From positions 1-64,000 of the forward strand of contig CALXDJ010000006.1 of the NCBI GenBank assembly GCA_944387035.1: a stretch of 64,000 nt of DNA, given 5' to 3'. The DNA comes from an uncultured Oscillospiraceae bacterium. GTDB taxonomy: Bacteria; Bacillota; Clostridia; Oscillospirales; Oscillospiraceae. The notes under the pieces are model-generated. The model searched no databases and was not told where the DNA came from. It saw only the letters and a list, made by a program, of their open reading frames with translations. This document shows positions 25,318 to 34,410 of this stretch, piece after piece; position 1 is the first letter of the stretch, and each line of letters starts with the position of its first letter. A program made the position numbers and the translations under genes.

Positions 25318-28248
25318 TTGAAAGTCGGACTTGATGTCGGTTCCACCACCATCAAATGTGTGGTACTGGACGATACAGACAACATCATTTACAGTACATA
25401 TGAGCGGCATTTCAGTCACATTTTGGAAAAGTCCGAGGAGCTGCTGCGCCGGGTGGCCAAGCAGTATATCCCCGGCGGCAAAGCCGAGCTGGCAATTTCC
25501 GGTTCGGCAGGTATGGGCATGGCCGAGAGCGTGGGTGTGCCCTTTGTTCAGGAGGTGTTCGCCACCCGGGTGGCCGCCGGCCGGTTGGCTCCGGGGACGG
25601 ACGTGATCATTGAGCTGGGCGGCGAGGACGCCAAGATTCTCTTTTTGACCAACGGCATGGAGGTCCGGATGAACGGCTCCTGTGCAGGCGGTACCGGCGC
25701 GTTCATCGATCAGATGGCGACGCTTTTGAAGATGAGTGCCGACGAAATGGACGCCGCCGCGCAGCAGGCGGAGAAGACCTACACCATTGCTTCCCGCTGC
25801 GGTGTGTTTGCCAAGAGCGATATTCAGCCCCTGATCAACCAGGGAGCCAAGGCTGAGGATATTGCTGCCAGCATCTATCAGGCGGTGGTGAATCAGACCA
25901 TCGCAGGCCTGGCCCAGGGCCGGCCCATTACGGGCAACGTCCTCTATCTGGGCGGACCTCTGACCTTCTCCCGGATTCTGCGGGAGAGCTTTGACCGGAC
26001 CTTGGGTGTCCAGGGAACCTGCCCGAAAAACAGCCTGCTGTTTGTGGCTCTGGGTGCGGCCTATTACTCCGACCAAACCTTTGATCTGGAGGCGGTGGCC
26101 AATGCCCTGCAGGAGCGGGGAGCTTCGGAGACGTACCGCAGCCAGCCGCCGCTGTTTTCCAGCAAAGAGGAGTATGAAGCCTTCCGGGCCCGGCACGCCA
26201 AGGCCGCAGTGCCCCGGGTGCCGTTTACGGCGGACTATGCTGCCCCGGTCCATATCGGCATCGACTCCGGTTCCACCACGGTGAAGATCGTGGTGGTGGA
26301 TCAGGACGCCCGGCTGCTCTTTACGGACTACCGGCCCAACCTGGGCAACCCCGTGCCTCTCATTCGGGAAGTGCTGGAAAAGCTGTATGACGAGCACCCG
26401 GCCCTCCACGTGGCGTCGGTCACCACCACCGGCTACGGCGAGGACCTGGCTAAAAGCGCCTTCCATGCCGACTACGGCGTGGTGGAGACCGTGGCGCACT
26501 TTACCGCCGCCCGGCACTTTTTGCCCAATGTGGACTTCATCATCGACATTGGCGGTCAGGACATGAAGTGCTTCAAAATCGAAAACGGCGCCATCAGCAA
26601 CATTTTCCTCAATGAGGCCTGTTCCTCCGGCTGCGGCAGCTTCCTCCAGACCTTTGCCCAGGCTCTAGGCTATGATGTCAAGGAGTTTGCCAAGCTGGGA
26701 TTGTTTGCCGACCGGCCCGTGGATCTGGGCAGCCGCTGCACGGTGTTTATGAACTCCAGTGTCAAGCAGGCCCAGAAGGACGGCGCCACGGTGGAGAATA
26801 TCTCCGCAGGATTGTCTATCTCCGTGGTGAAGAACGCCATTTACAAGGTAATCCGCGCGGCTTCTCCCGAGGAGCTGGGCCGCAACATCGTGGTCCAGGG
26901 CGGCACGTTCTACAATGAAGCGGTGCTGCGGGCCTTTGAAAAGGAGATGGGGGTGGAGGTTATCCGCCCGGACATCGCCGGACTCATGGGTGCCTATGGC
27001 GCGGCGCTGTACGGCCGTGGCAAGGCAGCCGCCGGTCAGACCAGTACTTTGCTGGACCGCAAGGCTCTGGCCGACTTCCGTCAGGAAACCCGCAGCGAGG
27101 TGTGCGGCCGGTGCGGCAACAACTGCCAGCTGACCATCAATACCTTTGCCGACGGCGGTACCCTCATCAGCGGCAACCGCTGCGACCGTCCCATCACCGG
27201 CAAGGCAGACAGCGGAGAGCGCAACCTCTATGCTTACAAGCGCAAGCTGATTCTGGGCTATAAGCCGGTTCCTGGCAGCCGGGGCAAGATCGGTCTGCCC
27301 CTGTGCCTGAACTTCTGGGAGCTGCTGCCCTTCTGGCATACGTTCTTTACCAAGCTGGGCTTTGCCGTCTATCACAGCCCCCTGAGCAGCCGGGATCTGT
27401 ATCTCAAGGGCCAGGGGACCATCCCCAGCGATACGGCCTGTTTCCCGGCCAAGCTGGCCCACGGCCATATTCACTATCTGAGCAAGCTGGGCTTGGATGC
27501 CATTTTCTATCCCTGCATGACGTATAATCTGGATGAAGGCCTGGGCGATAACCACTATAACTGCCCGGTGGTGGCGTACTATCCCGAGGTGCTGGCAGGC
27601 AACTGCCCGGAGCTGCGTGAGACCCGGTTCATCTATGACTACGTGGGCATTCACCGGCCCAAGGACTTTACGAAAAAGGCCTATGTCATGTTGCAAAAGT
27701 ACTTCCCCGGCATCTCCAAGAGCGAGGTGCGGGAGGCGGCGGACGCGGCCTACGCCGAGTACGCCCATCACATGTCCCTGGTGCGCAAGGAAGGCGAGCG
27801 GATCATGGACCAGGCCCGGGCGGAGGGACGGCGCATCATCGTCCTGGCCGGACGGCCCTATCATGTGGACCCGGAGATCAACCACGGCATCGATACCCTC
27901 ATTACCCAGTTCGGTGCGGCGGTGGTGACGGAGGACTCCATCTCCAACCGGGTGGAGAAGTTCCCCACCACGGTGCTCAACCAGTGGACCTATCATGCCC
28001 GGCTGTATGCGGCGGCCAAGTACTGCTGCGAGCACCGGGATATGGACTTGGTGCAGCTGGTGAGCTTTGGCTGCGGCGTGGACGCCATTACGTCTGACGA
28101 GACCCGGGAGATTCTGCTGGCGGGCGGCAAGCTCTATACCCAGCTGAAAATTGACGAGATCACGAATCTGGGTGCGGTGCGGATCCGGCTGCGGAGCCTG
28201 TTTGCCGCCCTGGATGAGCAGGATGAACAAAACAGCAAGGAGGCGTGA
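25318..28248 (+). CDS. 2-hydroxyacyl-CoA dehydratase activase-type protein with two ATPase domains
   Basis: A 976-residue protein with two tandem BadF/BcrA/HgdC-type ASKHA ATPase domains. Domain 1 starts KVGLDVGSTTIKCVVLD with MNGSCAGGTGAF and SRCGVF; domain 2 (about 310-580) has IGIDSGSTTVKIVVVD with NEACSSGCGSF and SRCTVF. These cysteines fit the bridging 4Fe-4S cluster of the activase, which fires electrons at the cost of ATP. A cysteine motif (CGRCGNNC) and a DUF2229-like C-terminal half follow. The start is a TTG eight bases after AAAGGAGG. Which acyl-CoA or other substrate is served is unknown; the family includes many uncharacterised members. Confidence 0.88.
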   Translation: MKVGLDVGSTTIKCVVLDDTDNIIYSTYERHFSHILEKSEELLRRVAKQYIPGGKAELAISGSAGMGMAESVGVPFVQEVFATRVAAGRLAPGTDVIIELGGEDAKILFLTNGMEVRMNGSCAGGTGAFIDQMATLLKMSADEMDAAAQQAEKTYTIASRCGVFAKSDIQPLINQGAKAEDIAASIYQAVVNQTIAGLAQGRPITGNVLYLGGPLTFSRILRESFDRTLGVQGTCPKNSLLFVALGAAYYSDQTFDLEAVANALQERGASETYRSQPPLFSSKEEYEAFRARHAKAAVPRVPFTADYAAPVHIGIDSGSTTVKIVVVDQDARLLFTDYRPNLGNPVPLIREVLEKLYDEHPALHVASVTTTGYGEDLAKSAFHADYGVVETVAHFTAARHFLPNVDFIIDIGGQDMKCFKIENGAISNIFLNEACSSGCGSFLQTFAQALGYDVKEFAKLGLFADRPVDLGSRCTVFMNSSVKQAQKDGATVENISAGLSISVVKNAIYKVIRAASPEELGRNIVVQGGTFYNEAVLRAFEKEMGVEVIRPDIAGLMGAYGAALYGRGKAAAGQTSTLLDRKALADFRQETRSEVCGRCGNNCQLTINTFADGGTLISGNRCDRPITGKADSGERNLYAYKRKLILGYKPVPGSRGKIGLPLCLNFWELLPFWHTFFTKLGFAVYHSPLSSRDLYLKGQGTIPSDTACFPAKLAHGHIHYLSKLGLDAIFYPCMTYNLDEGLGDNHYNCPVVAYYPEVLAGNCPELRETRFIYDYVGIHRPKDFTKKAYVMLQKYFPGISKSEVREAADAAYAEYAHHMSLVRKEGERIMDQARAEGRRIIVLAGRPYHVDPEINHGIDTLITQFGAAVVTEDSISNRVEKFPTTVLNQWTYHARLYAAAKYCCEHRDMDLVQLVSFGCGVDAITSDETREILLAGGKLYTQLKIDEITNLGAVRIRLRSLFAALDEQDEQNSKEA

Positions 28249-28252
28249 GAAA

Positions 28253-29572
28253 ATGGAAGAGCTGTTCATGGATTACCCCAGGTTCACGCCTGAGATGAAA
28301 AAAACCCACAAGATTTTGATTCCCAATATGGCGCCGGTCCAGTTCCGCATTCTCGCCGCCGTGATGCAGGAGGCAGGCTACACCTGCGAGCTGCTGGAAA
28401 ACTGTGGCAGTCAGGTGTGCGAGCTGGGACTCAAGTACGTACACAATGATACCTGCTATCCCGCTCTGCTGGTGATCGGTCAGTTTTTGGATGCCCTGGG
28501 TTCAGGAAAGTACGATCTGGACCACACGGCCCTGATTATCACCCAGACCGGCGGCGGATGCCGGGCTTCCAACTATATCCACTTGCTGCGCAAGGCGCTG
28601 GTCAAGGCCGGATACGGCCAGGTGCCGGTGGTGAGCCTGAACTTCTCCGGTTTGGAAAAGGATTCCGGTTTTCCCATGACGGTGCCTCTGATGCGCAAGC
28701 TGCTGGCGTGCATTTACTACGGTGACCTGCTGGTGACCCTCAAGGCCCAGACGGAGCCCTACGAGCTGGAAAAGGGCGCCGCACAAAAATGCCAGGACCG
28801 CTGGCTGGACACCATCTGCGGCTGGGTGCTGGAGAACAAGGGGTGGTCCGGCCGTGAGATCAAGGCTGCCATGCCCAAGATCGCGGCGGACTTTGCTGCC
28901 ATCCCCGTTCACCGGGTTCCCAAGGTGAAGGTGGGCGTCGTGGGCGAGATCTATGTGAAATACTCTCCTCTGGGCAACAACGATCTGGAGAAGTTCCTGG
29001 CCAGCCAGGACTGCGAAGTGAACCTGCCGGGTCTGATGGGATTTGTGCAGTACTGCGCCTACAACCCCTCGGAGACTGCCCGTCTCTACGGCGGCACGTT
29101 CCTGGAAAAGCACGTTTCCGACCTCATTTTGAAGTATATTGAGGGCATGGAGAAGGTGCTCATCCGGGTCCTCAAGGACAACGGCTACCATGCGCCGCTG
29201 CCGTTCCGGGAGCTGGTCAAACTCACCGACGGCCTCATCAGCACCGGCGACAAGATGGGTGAGGGCTGGCTCCTCACCGCCGAGATGGTGGAGCTGATCC
29301 GGGCGGGCTATGAGAATATCGTCTGCGCCCAGCCCTTTGGCTGTCTGCCCAACCATATCTGCGGCAAGGGTATGATCAACAAGATCCGGGAGCTGTATCC
29401 CCAGGCCAATATTACCCCCATTGACTACGATCCCAGTGCCACCCGGGTCAACCAGGAAAACCGGATCAAGCTGATGCTGGCTGTGGCTAAGGAACGTCTG
29501 GCAAGTCCGGAACAGGAGGCGGCTGCTGCCGCCCATGCAGAGAGCCGGGAGACGGTGGGGACCGCGGGATGA
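28253..29572 (+). CDS. Dehydratase-like partner of the activase (HgdB-related)
   Basis: A 439-residue protein related to the 2-hydroxyacyl-CoA dehydratase subunits and to the C-terminal part of very long activase-like proteins. Conserved pieces: YVHNDTCYPALLVIGQ, TQTGGGCRASNY, VGVVGEIYVKYSPLGNN and CAQPFGCLPNHICGKG, which hold the candidate cluster cysteines. The ATG at 28253 follows CAAGGAGGCG, with the upstream stop only 4 bp before it, so it is tightly coupled to the activase. In many clostridia the two parts form one chain of about 1,400 residues; here they are separate genes. Confidence 0.82.
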   Translation: MEELFMDYPRFTPEMKKTHKILIPNMAPVQFRILAAVMQEAGYTCELLENCGSQVCELGLKYVHNDTCYPALLVIGQFLDALGSGKYDLDHTALIITQTGGGCRASNYIHLLRKALVKAGYGQVPVVSLNFSGLEKDSGFPMTVPLMRKLLACIYYGDLLVTLKAQTEPYELEKGAAQKCQDRWLDTICGWVLENKGWSGREIKAAMPKIAADFAAIPVHRVPKVKVGVVGEIYVKYSPLGNNDLEKFLASQDCEVNLPGLMGFVQYCAYNPSETARLYGGTFLEKHVSDLILKYIEGMEKVLIRVLKDNGYHAPLPFRELVKLTDGLISTGDKMGEGWLLTAEMVELIRAGYENIVCAQPFGCLPNHICGKGMINKIRELYPQANITPIDYDPSATRVNQENRIKLMLAVAKERLASPEQEAAAAAHAESRETVGTAG

Positions 29573-30228
29573 AAGCGCTGGTGCTGCTGGGCAGTCCCCG
29601 GCCCCAGGGCAATACCGCGGCACTGACGGCAATTTTATGCGATCAGCTTCAGCAAGGCGGTGTCCAGACGGAGGTACTTTCTCTTTACGAAAAAGAGATT
29701 TTGCCCTGTGTGGCCTGCCGCGGCTGTCAGCAGGACTGGAGTGCCTTTGCCTGTGTCCGGAAGGACGATGTGGCCTCCATTGCGGAGAAGATTCTGGATT
29801 GTGACCTGATGGTTCTGGCAACCCCCATTTACTCCTGGTACTGTACGCCGCCCATGAAGGCCCTGCTGGACCGGCTGGTGTACGGCATGAACAAGTACTA
29901 TGGGGAACGGCGGGGGCCGTCACTGTGGAAGGGAAAAGCTTTGGCCCTGCTGGAGACCTGCGGGTATCCGCCGGATAAGGGCTGTGATCTTCTGGAGGAG
30001 GGAATCCGGCGCTACTGCCGCCATTCCGGACTGCGGTATCTGGGCAGTCACGCCGAACGGCATGAGAGCTATGCGATTCCGTTTGTGAACGCAGAAAAAG
30101 AGCAGCGGACCCGGGCGTTTGCGCTCCGGCTGCTGGACGCATTGCGAGGATGTGAACCGGCGGCCGCGGATTCTGAGAAGAAATCCGGAAGTGATTGCCC
30201 GCTCCCCAAGGGAAACGACAAAGTTTGA
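29569..30228 (+). CDS. Flavodoxin-like NAD(P)H-dependent FMN reductase family protein
   Basis: A 219-residue protein of the flavodoxin/FMN reductase fold: LLGSPRPQGNTAAL forms the phosphate loop, CVACRGCQ supplies extra cysteines, and ATPIYSWYCTPPMKALLDRL is the family's second loop. It may pass electrons, possibly to the activase upstream, since its ATG overlaps the preceding stop by 4 bp; that link is inference from arrangement only. The C-terminal 20 residues are low-complexity. A terminator follows. Confidence 0.75.
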   Translation: MKALVLLGSPRPQGNTAALTAILCDQLQQGGVQTEVLSLYEKEILPCVACRGCQQDWSAFACVRKDDVASIAEKILDCDLMVLATPIYSWYCTPPMKALLDRLVYGMNKYYGERRGPSLWKGKALALLETCGYPPDKGCDLLEEGIRRYCRHSGLRYLGSHAERHESYAIPFVNAEKEQRTRAFALRLLDALRGCEPAAADSEKKSGSDCPLPKGNDKV

Positions 30229-30230
30229 CA

Positions 30231-30269
30231 CACCGGCAGCAGCCCGAAGGCTGCTGCCGGTGCCTTTTT
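30231..30269 (+). terminator. Terminator after the activase operon
   Basis: Perfect 14-bp stem (30231-30244 with 30249-30262), loop CGAA, then CCTTTTT. Confidence 0.9.
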
Positions 30270-30282
30270 CGGGGAATTTGGA

Positions 30283-30312
30283 TTGACGGGAGAGACTGTT
30301 TCGGTGTAAAAT
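30283..30312 (+). promoter_or_regulatory. Promoter of the methyltransferase gene
   Basis: TTGACG (30283-30288), 18 bp, TAAAAT (30307-30312). Confidence 0.65.
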
Positions 30313-30346
30313 ACTATGTATTTTTATGTGAATCGGAGGAACGGCT

Positions 30347-31210
30347 ATGTGGATTGCGGAGAAGTGGCAGGACTATGAGCTTTTGGACTGCGGTGACGGC
30401 GAAAAGCTGGAGCGGTGGGACAAGCAGCTGCTGGTACGGCCAGACCCTCAGGCCATTTGGGCATCGCCCCGCCGTCACCCGGGCTGGAAACGGGCAAGCG
30501 GACGATATCTTCGCAGCCAGACCGGCGGCGGACACTGGGAGAAGGGTTCCCTGCCGGAGAGCTGGAAGATTCATTATGGAGAGCTGACCTTCCAGGTCAA
30601 GCCCATGAATTTCAAACATACGGGACTGTTTCCCGAGCAGGCGGTCAACTGGGATTTTGCCATGGAGAAGATCCGCAATGCCGGGCGGCCCATCCGGGTA
30701 CTGAATCTGTTTGCTTACACCGGCGGCGCCACGGTGGCCTGCGCCAAGGCAGGTGCCAGCGTGTGCCATGTAGACGCGGCCAAGGGCATGGTGGCCTGGG
30801 CCAAGGAAAATGCCCGGCTCTCCGGATTGGAGGATGCCCCCATCCGCTGGATTGTGGATGACTGCGCCAAGTTTGTGGAGCGGGAGATCCGCCGGGGGAA
30901 AACGTATGATGCCATCATCATGGACCCGCCCAGCTATGGCCGGGGCCCTGGCGGCGAGGTGTGGAAGCTGGAGGAGAATCTCTATTCCTTCGTCAAGCTC
31001 TGCGCCGGAGTGCTGTCGGATAAGCCGCTGTTTGTGCTGATCAACTCTTATACCACGGGACTGGCTCCCTCAGTGCTGGGGTACTTACTGCACCTGCTGG
31101 TGGCGGAGAAGTTCGGCGGCAAGTGCACCTGGGACGAGCTGGGACTTCCGGTGACGGAGACGGGCCTGGCACTGCCCTGCGGCGCCACAGGCCGCTGGTT
31201 CAGCGAATAA
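30347..31210 (+). CDS. SAM-dependent methyltransferase, RlmI/Methyltrans_SAM-like
   Basis: A 287-residue class I methyltransferase of the family that includes 23S rRNA m5C methyltransferases. The SAM-binding motif is VLNLFAYTGGATVACAKAGA (about residues 119-138), the acidic motif II VCHVDAAKGMV, and motif IV IIMDPPSYGRGPGGE. The N-terminal PUA domain of full RlmI is missing, so this is the shorter form often annotated only as SAM-dependent methyltransferase; its RNA target is unproven. The ATG follows CGGAGGAA. It has its own promoter. Confidence 0.82.
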   Translation: MWIAEKWQDYELLDCGDGEKLERWDKQLLVRPDPQAIWASPRRHPGWKRASGRYLRSQTGGGHWEKGSLPESWKIHYGELTFQVKPMNFKHTGLFPEQAVNWDFAMEKIRNAGRPIRVLNLFAYTGGATVACAKAGASVCHVDAAKGMVAWAKENARLSGLEDAPIRWIVDDCAKFVEREIRRGKTYDAIIMDPPSYGRGPGGEVWKLEENLYSFVKLCAGVLSDKPLFVLINSYTTGLAPSVLGYLLHLLVAEKFGGKCTWDELGLPVTETGLALPCGATGRWFSE

Positions 31211-31219
31211 GTCAATACA

Positions 31220-31819
31220 ATGCGCTATGTGTGGATCACCGCGGACTATCTGCGGAAAATGCTGCCGGGCATTCTGGCGGCGCTGGTTGTGTATGGCTGT
31301 CTATATCCCTGGCGGTGCCGGCGGCTGCAAACGGCCGGCCTGGTTAGCCTCCGGCGGCGGGAAATTGCGCTGATGCTTTTCTGGATGTTCTGCGGCGGCA
31401 TGGTTTTGCTGACGCTGACCCCCCGGGAGTTTGACTTGACCGCCGTACTGTGCTGGGGCTGGGCAGGACCCTTTTTCCGGCTGGGCGATGTTAATCTGAT
31501 TCCGTTTCAGACGGTTCGTTTGAATGGGATGCTGCTGTACATCCTGTTGGGAAACATTTTGATGTTTTTACCCTTTGGATTTTTTCCCGCTTTGCTGTGG
31601 CGGGGATCTACCTGGAAGCGCGCCCTGGTGACGGGGCTTTGTGTCACCGGTTTTATCGAGTGCTGGCAGCTGCTGGTGGGACGGGCCTTTGATATCGACG
31701 ATCTGTGGCTCAATACTCTGGGAGCGATGACAGGCTTCTGGCTGCTGCGGCTGTTGGAGCGGTTGGCTCCGGCCCGGGTGGAGACGTTCCGCGTGGGCCC
31801 ATATGATACGAGGAAATGA
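31220..31819 (+). CDS. VanZ family membrane protein
   Basis: A 199-residue protein with four to five membrane spans and the VanZ-like motifs DVNLIPFQTVR, GNILMFLPFGFF, GFIECWQLLVGRAFDIDDLWLN and GAMTGFW. VanZ proteins include a teicoplanin-resistance factor, but most homologues are of unknown function and no van gene cluster lies here. The ribosome site is weak. It starts 10 bp after the methyltransferase stop, and its own stop precedes the ecfA1 start by 8 bp, so it may be part of that transcript. Confidence 0.85.
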   Translation: MRYVWITADYLRKMLPGILAALVVYGCLYPWRCRRLQTAGLVSLRRREIALMLFWMFCGGMVLLTLTPREFDLTAVLCWGWAGPFFRLGDVNLIPFQTVRLNGMLLYILLGNILMFLPFGFFPALLWRGSTWKRALVTGLCVTGFIECWQLLVGRAFDIDDLWLNTLGAMTGFWLLRLLERLAPARVETFRVGPYDTRK

Positions 31820-31827
31820 GGACAACT

Positions 31828-32673
31828 ATGGCGGAGATCATCCGAACGGAAAATTTACGGTATGCCTATCCGGTGGAGGAGGGCGAGACGCCGGTTTACG
31901 CGCTCAGGGGCGTGGACTTAGGCATTGCGCGGGGCAGTTTTGTCGTGGTGCTGGGACATAATGGCTCCGGCAAATCCACCTTGGCCAAGATGCTCAACGC
32001 CGTTCTGGTGCCGACGGAGGGAAGCGTTCTGGTTGAGGGCATGGATACCGCAGATGAACGGCTCCTGCTGGCCATACGCCAGCGGGTGGGCATGGTGTTT
32101 CAGAATCCGGACAACCAGATTGTGGCCAACGTGGTAGAAGAAGATGTGGCCTTTGCGCCGGAGAATCTGGGTGTTCCGCCGGAGGAGATCCGCCGCCGGG
32201 TGGACGAGGCCCTCAAGGCGGTGGGGATGAGCGAGTTTACCACCCATGCGCCCCATCTGCTCTCCGGCGGACAGAAACAGCGCATCGCCATCGCGGGCGT
32301 GCTGGCCATGGAGCCGGAGTGCATCGTGCTGGATGAAGCCACCGCTATGCTGGACCCTGTGGGGCGGCGGGAAGTCCTGGCCACTGTCCACCGGCTCAAC
32401 CGGGAGAAGGGGATGACCGTCGTGCTCATTACCCATCACATGAACGAGGCCGAAGAGGCCGACCGGGTGGTGGTGATGGACGATGGGGCAGTGGTGATGG
32501 ACGGCTCCCCCAAGGAAGTCTTTACCCAGGTGGAGCCTCTGCGTTCCCTGGGGCTGACGGTACCGGATACGGTGGATCTGCTGGACCGGCTGCGCCATCA
32601 TGGCGTGGAGGTTCCGCTGGACGCTTTGCGCGTCGAAGAGTGTGCCGACGCCATTGCGGCGGCTTTGCAATAA
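31828..32673 (+). CDS. ecfA1: Energy-coupling factor transporter ATPase EcfA1
   Basis: A 281-residue ABC ATPase of the ECF vitamin/metal importer. Walker A is GHNGSGKST, Q-loop VFQNPDNQIV, signature LLSGGQKQRIAIAG, Walker B CIVLDEATAMLDP and the switch histidine ITHHMNEAEEADR. An upstream in-frame ATG at 31816 is possible; the ATG at 31828 has ATGAGG placed 6 bases before it. It pairs with EcfA2 and the EcfT scaffold encoded next; substrate-specific S-components are elsewhere, so the substrate cannot be named. Confidence 0.95.
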   Translation: MAEIIRTENLRYAYPVEEGETPVYALRGVDLGIARGSFVVVLGHNGSGKSTLAKMLNAVLVPTEGSVLVEGMDTADERLLLAIRQRVGMVFQNPDNQIVANVVEEDVAFAPENLGVPPEEIRRRVDEALKAVGMSEFTTHAPHLLSGGQKQRIAIAGVLAMEPECIVLDEATAMLDPVGRREVLATVHRLNREKGMTVVLITHHMNEAEEADRVVVMDDGAVVMDGSPKEVFTQVEPLRSLGLTVPDTVDLLDRLRHHGVEVPLDALRVEECADAIAAALQ

Positions 32674-32697
32674 ACAGACGGGAAGGGACGAGAGACG

Positions 32698-33564
32698 TTG
32701 GAACCAATCCTGCAAATCAAACATCTGACCCATACCTACGGCGTGGGTACCCCCTTCCAGCGCAGCGCGGTGGAGGATATGAGCTTTGAGGTCCGGGAGG
32801 GAGAATTCCTGGGGATCATGGGGCATACCGGCTCCGGCAAGTCCACCTTGATCCAGCACCTCAACGGCCTGCTCAAGCCCACCAGCGGACAGGTTCTGCT
32901 GGCAGGAAAGGATATCTGGGCCGAACCCAAGAAGATTCGGGAGGTGCGCTTCCGGGTGGGGCTGGTGTTCCAGTATCCGGAGTATCAGCTCTTTGAAGAG
33001 ACGGTATATAAAGATATTGCCTTCGGCCCCGCCAACATGGGCCGCACCGGCGCGGAGCTGGACCGGTGTGTCCGAGAGGCGGCCCGTTTGGTGGGCATCC
33101 GGGATGAGCAGCTGGATAAGTCCCCCTTTGAGCTCTCCGGAGGCCAAAAGCGCCGGGTGGCCCTGGCTGGGGTACTGGCCATGGAGCCGGATGTCCTGGT
33201 TCTGGACGAGCCCACCGCGGGTCTGGACCCGGCAGGCCGGGAAAATCTCATGGCCAATATCCGGGATTATCACCGCAATAAGCAGAAAACCATTGTGTTG
33301 GTCAGCCACAGCATGGATGAGATCGCGCAGAATGCGGACCGGATTCTGGTTCTCAAGGGCGCCCACATTCTCATGAGCGGCACCCCGGCGGAAGTGTTTG
33401 CCCGGGGGGAGGAGCTGCTCTCCGCGGGATTGGATGTGCCGGAGGTCACCCGGATCGCCATGGCCCTGCGGGACCGGGGGCTTCCCATTGATCCGGCGGT
33501 CTATACCGTGGAAGCCTTGGAGCGGCAGCTGCTGGCGCTGCGGAAAGGCGGTGCGGCATGCTGA
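32698..33564 (+). CDS. ecfA2: Energy-coupling factor transporter ATPase EcfA2
   Basis: A 288-residue ABC ATPase that heterodimerises with EcfA1. Motifs are GHTGSGKST, VFQYPEYQLFEETV (the Q-loop extension typical of EcfA2), FELSGGQKRRVALAG and LVLDEPTAGLDP. The start is a TTG about nine bases after GGAAGGG; no ATG lies near. The 3' end overlaps ecfT by 7 bp. Same operon as EcfA1. Confidence 0.95.
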   Translation: MEPILQIKHLTHTYGVGTPFQRSAVEDMSFEVREGEFLGIMGHTGSGKSTLIQHLNGLLKPTSGQVLLAGKDIWAEPKKIREVRFRVGLVFQYPEYQLFEETVYKDIAFGPANMGRTGAELDRCVREAARLVGIRDEQLDKSPFELSGGQKRRVALAGVLAMEPDVLVLDEPTAGLDPAGRENLMANIRDYHRNKQKTIVLVSHSMDEIAQNADRILVLKGAHILMSGTPAEVFARGEELLSAGLDVPEVTRIAMALRDRGLPIDPAVYTVEALERQLLALRKGGAAC

Positions 33565-34364
33565 AGGATATTACCCTGGGCCAGTATTTCCCGGGAAATA
33601 CCGTTGCCCATCGTCTGGATCCCCGGACAAAGATTTTATTGGTGCTCTTTTACATTGTGGCCCTTTTCTGTGCCCAGGGTGTGGTGACGTATACGCTGTT
33701 GGCGCTGTGTCTTGCCATCTGCGTGCGAATTTCCCATGTGGGAATTCGCCAGCTGGTGCGGGGCCTCAAGCCGGTCCTCTTCATCATGATCTTCACCGGG
33801 GTGCTGAACCTGTTTTTCACCCCCGGCGGGCGGAATCTGGTGGAGTGGGGCGTGATCCGGATTTCCGAGCAGGGCCTGCACAATGCGGTGTTTATGGTTT
33901 TGCGGATCATGCTGCTGATTATGGGCACCTTCCTGATGACGTATACCACCAGCCCCATCAGTTTGACCGACGGACTGGAGCGGCTGCTCAACTGGATGAA
34001 GCGATTCCATGTGCCGGTCCACGAACTGGCCATGATGATGTCCATTGCCCTGCGTTTCATTCCCACCCTCATTGAGGAGACGGATAAAATCATGTCTGCC
34101 CAGAAGGCCCGGGGCGCGGATTTTGAAAGCGGCAGCCTGATCCAGAAGGCCAAAGCGTTGATTCCCATTCTGGTGCCTCTGTTCATCAGTGCCTTCCGCC
34201 GGGCTGACGAACTGGCTACGGCCATGGAGTGCCGCTGCTATCACGGCGGCGAGGGCCGGACCCGGCTCCATGTGCTGCGCTACGAGGGCCGGGACATTAC
34301 GGCATTGTGCCTGGGCGGGGCCATCATGGTGGGTGTCATCGTGATGAGCCGGTTCGGGCTGTAA
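33558..34364 (+). CDS. ecfT: Energy-coupling factor transporter transmembrane protein EcfT
   Basis: A 268-residue scaffold with about six membrane spans; it links the ATPases to interchangeable S-components. N-terminal DPRTKILLVLFYIVALF, and two cytoplasmic coupling helices carry the ARG-like motifs AQKARGADFES and MECRCYHGG. A decayed copy of its last third recurs at 35460-35629, so the 3' end took part in a tandem duplication. Confidence 0.93.
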   Translation: MLKDITLGQYFPGNTVAHRLDPRTKILLVLFYIVALFCAQGVVTYTLLALCLAICVRISHVGIRQLVRGLKPVLFIMIFTGVLNLFFTPGGRNLVEWGVIRISEQGLHNAVFMVLRIMLLIMGTFLMTYTTSPISLTDGLERLLNWMKRFHVPVHELAMMMSIALRFIPTLIEETDKIMSAQKARGADFESGSLIQKAKALIPILVPLFISAFRRADELATAMECRCYHGGEGRTRLHVLRYEGRDITALCLGGAIMVGVIVMSRFGL

Positions 34365-34410
34365 GAATTGCATAGAAAGAAGCGAGGAACCGCCTGGGAA
34401 AGGAGCTCCT

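Noticed and set aside
31220-31819. VanZ gene as a glycopeptide-resistance locus
   Set aside because: No vanHAX or sensor genes, and the ddl omega-loop looks like a D-Ala-D-Ala ligase. VanZ homologues are common without resistance.
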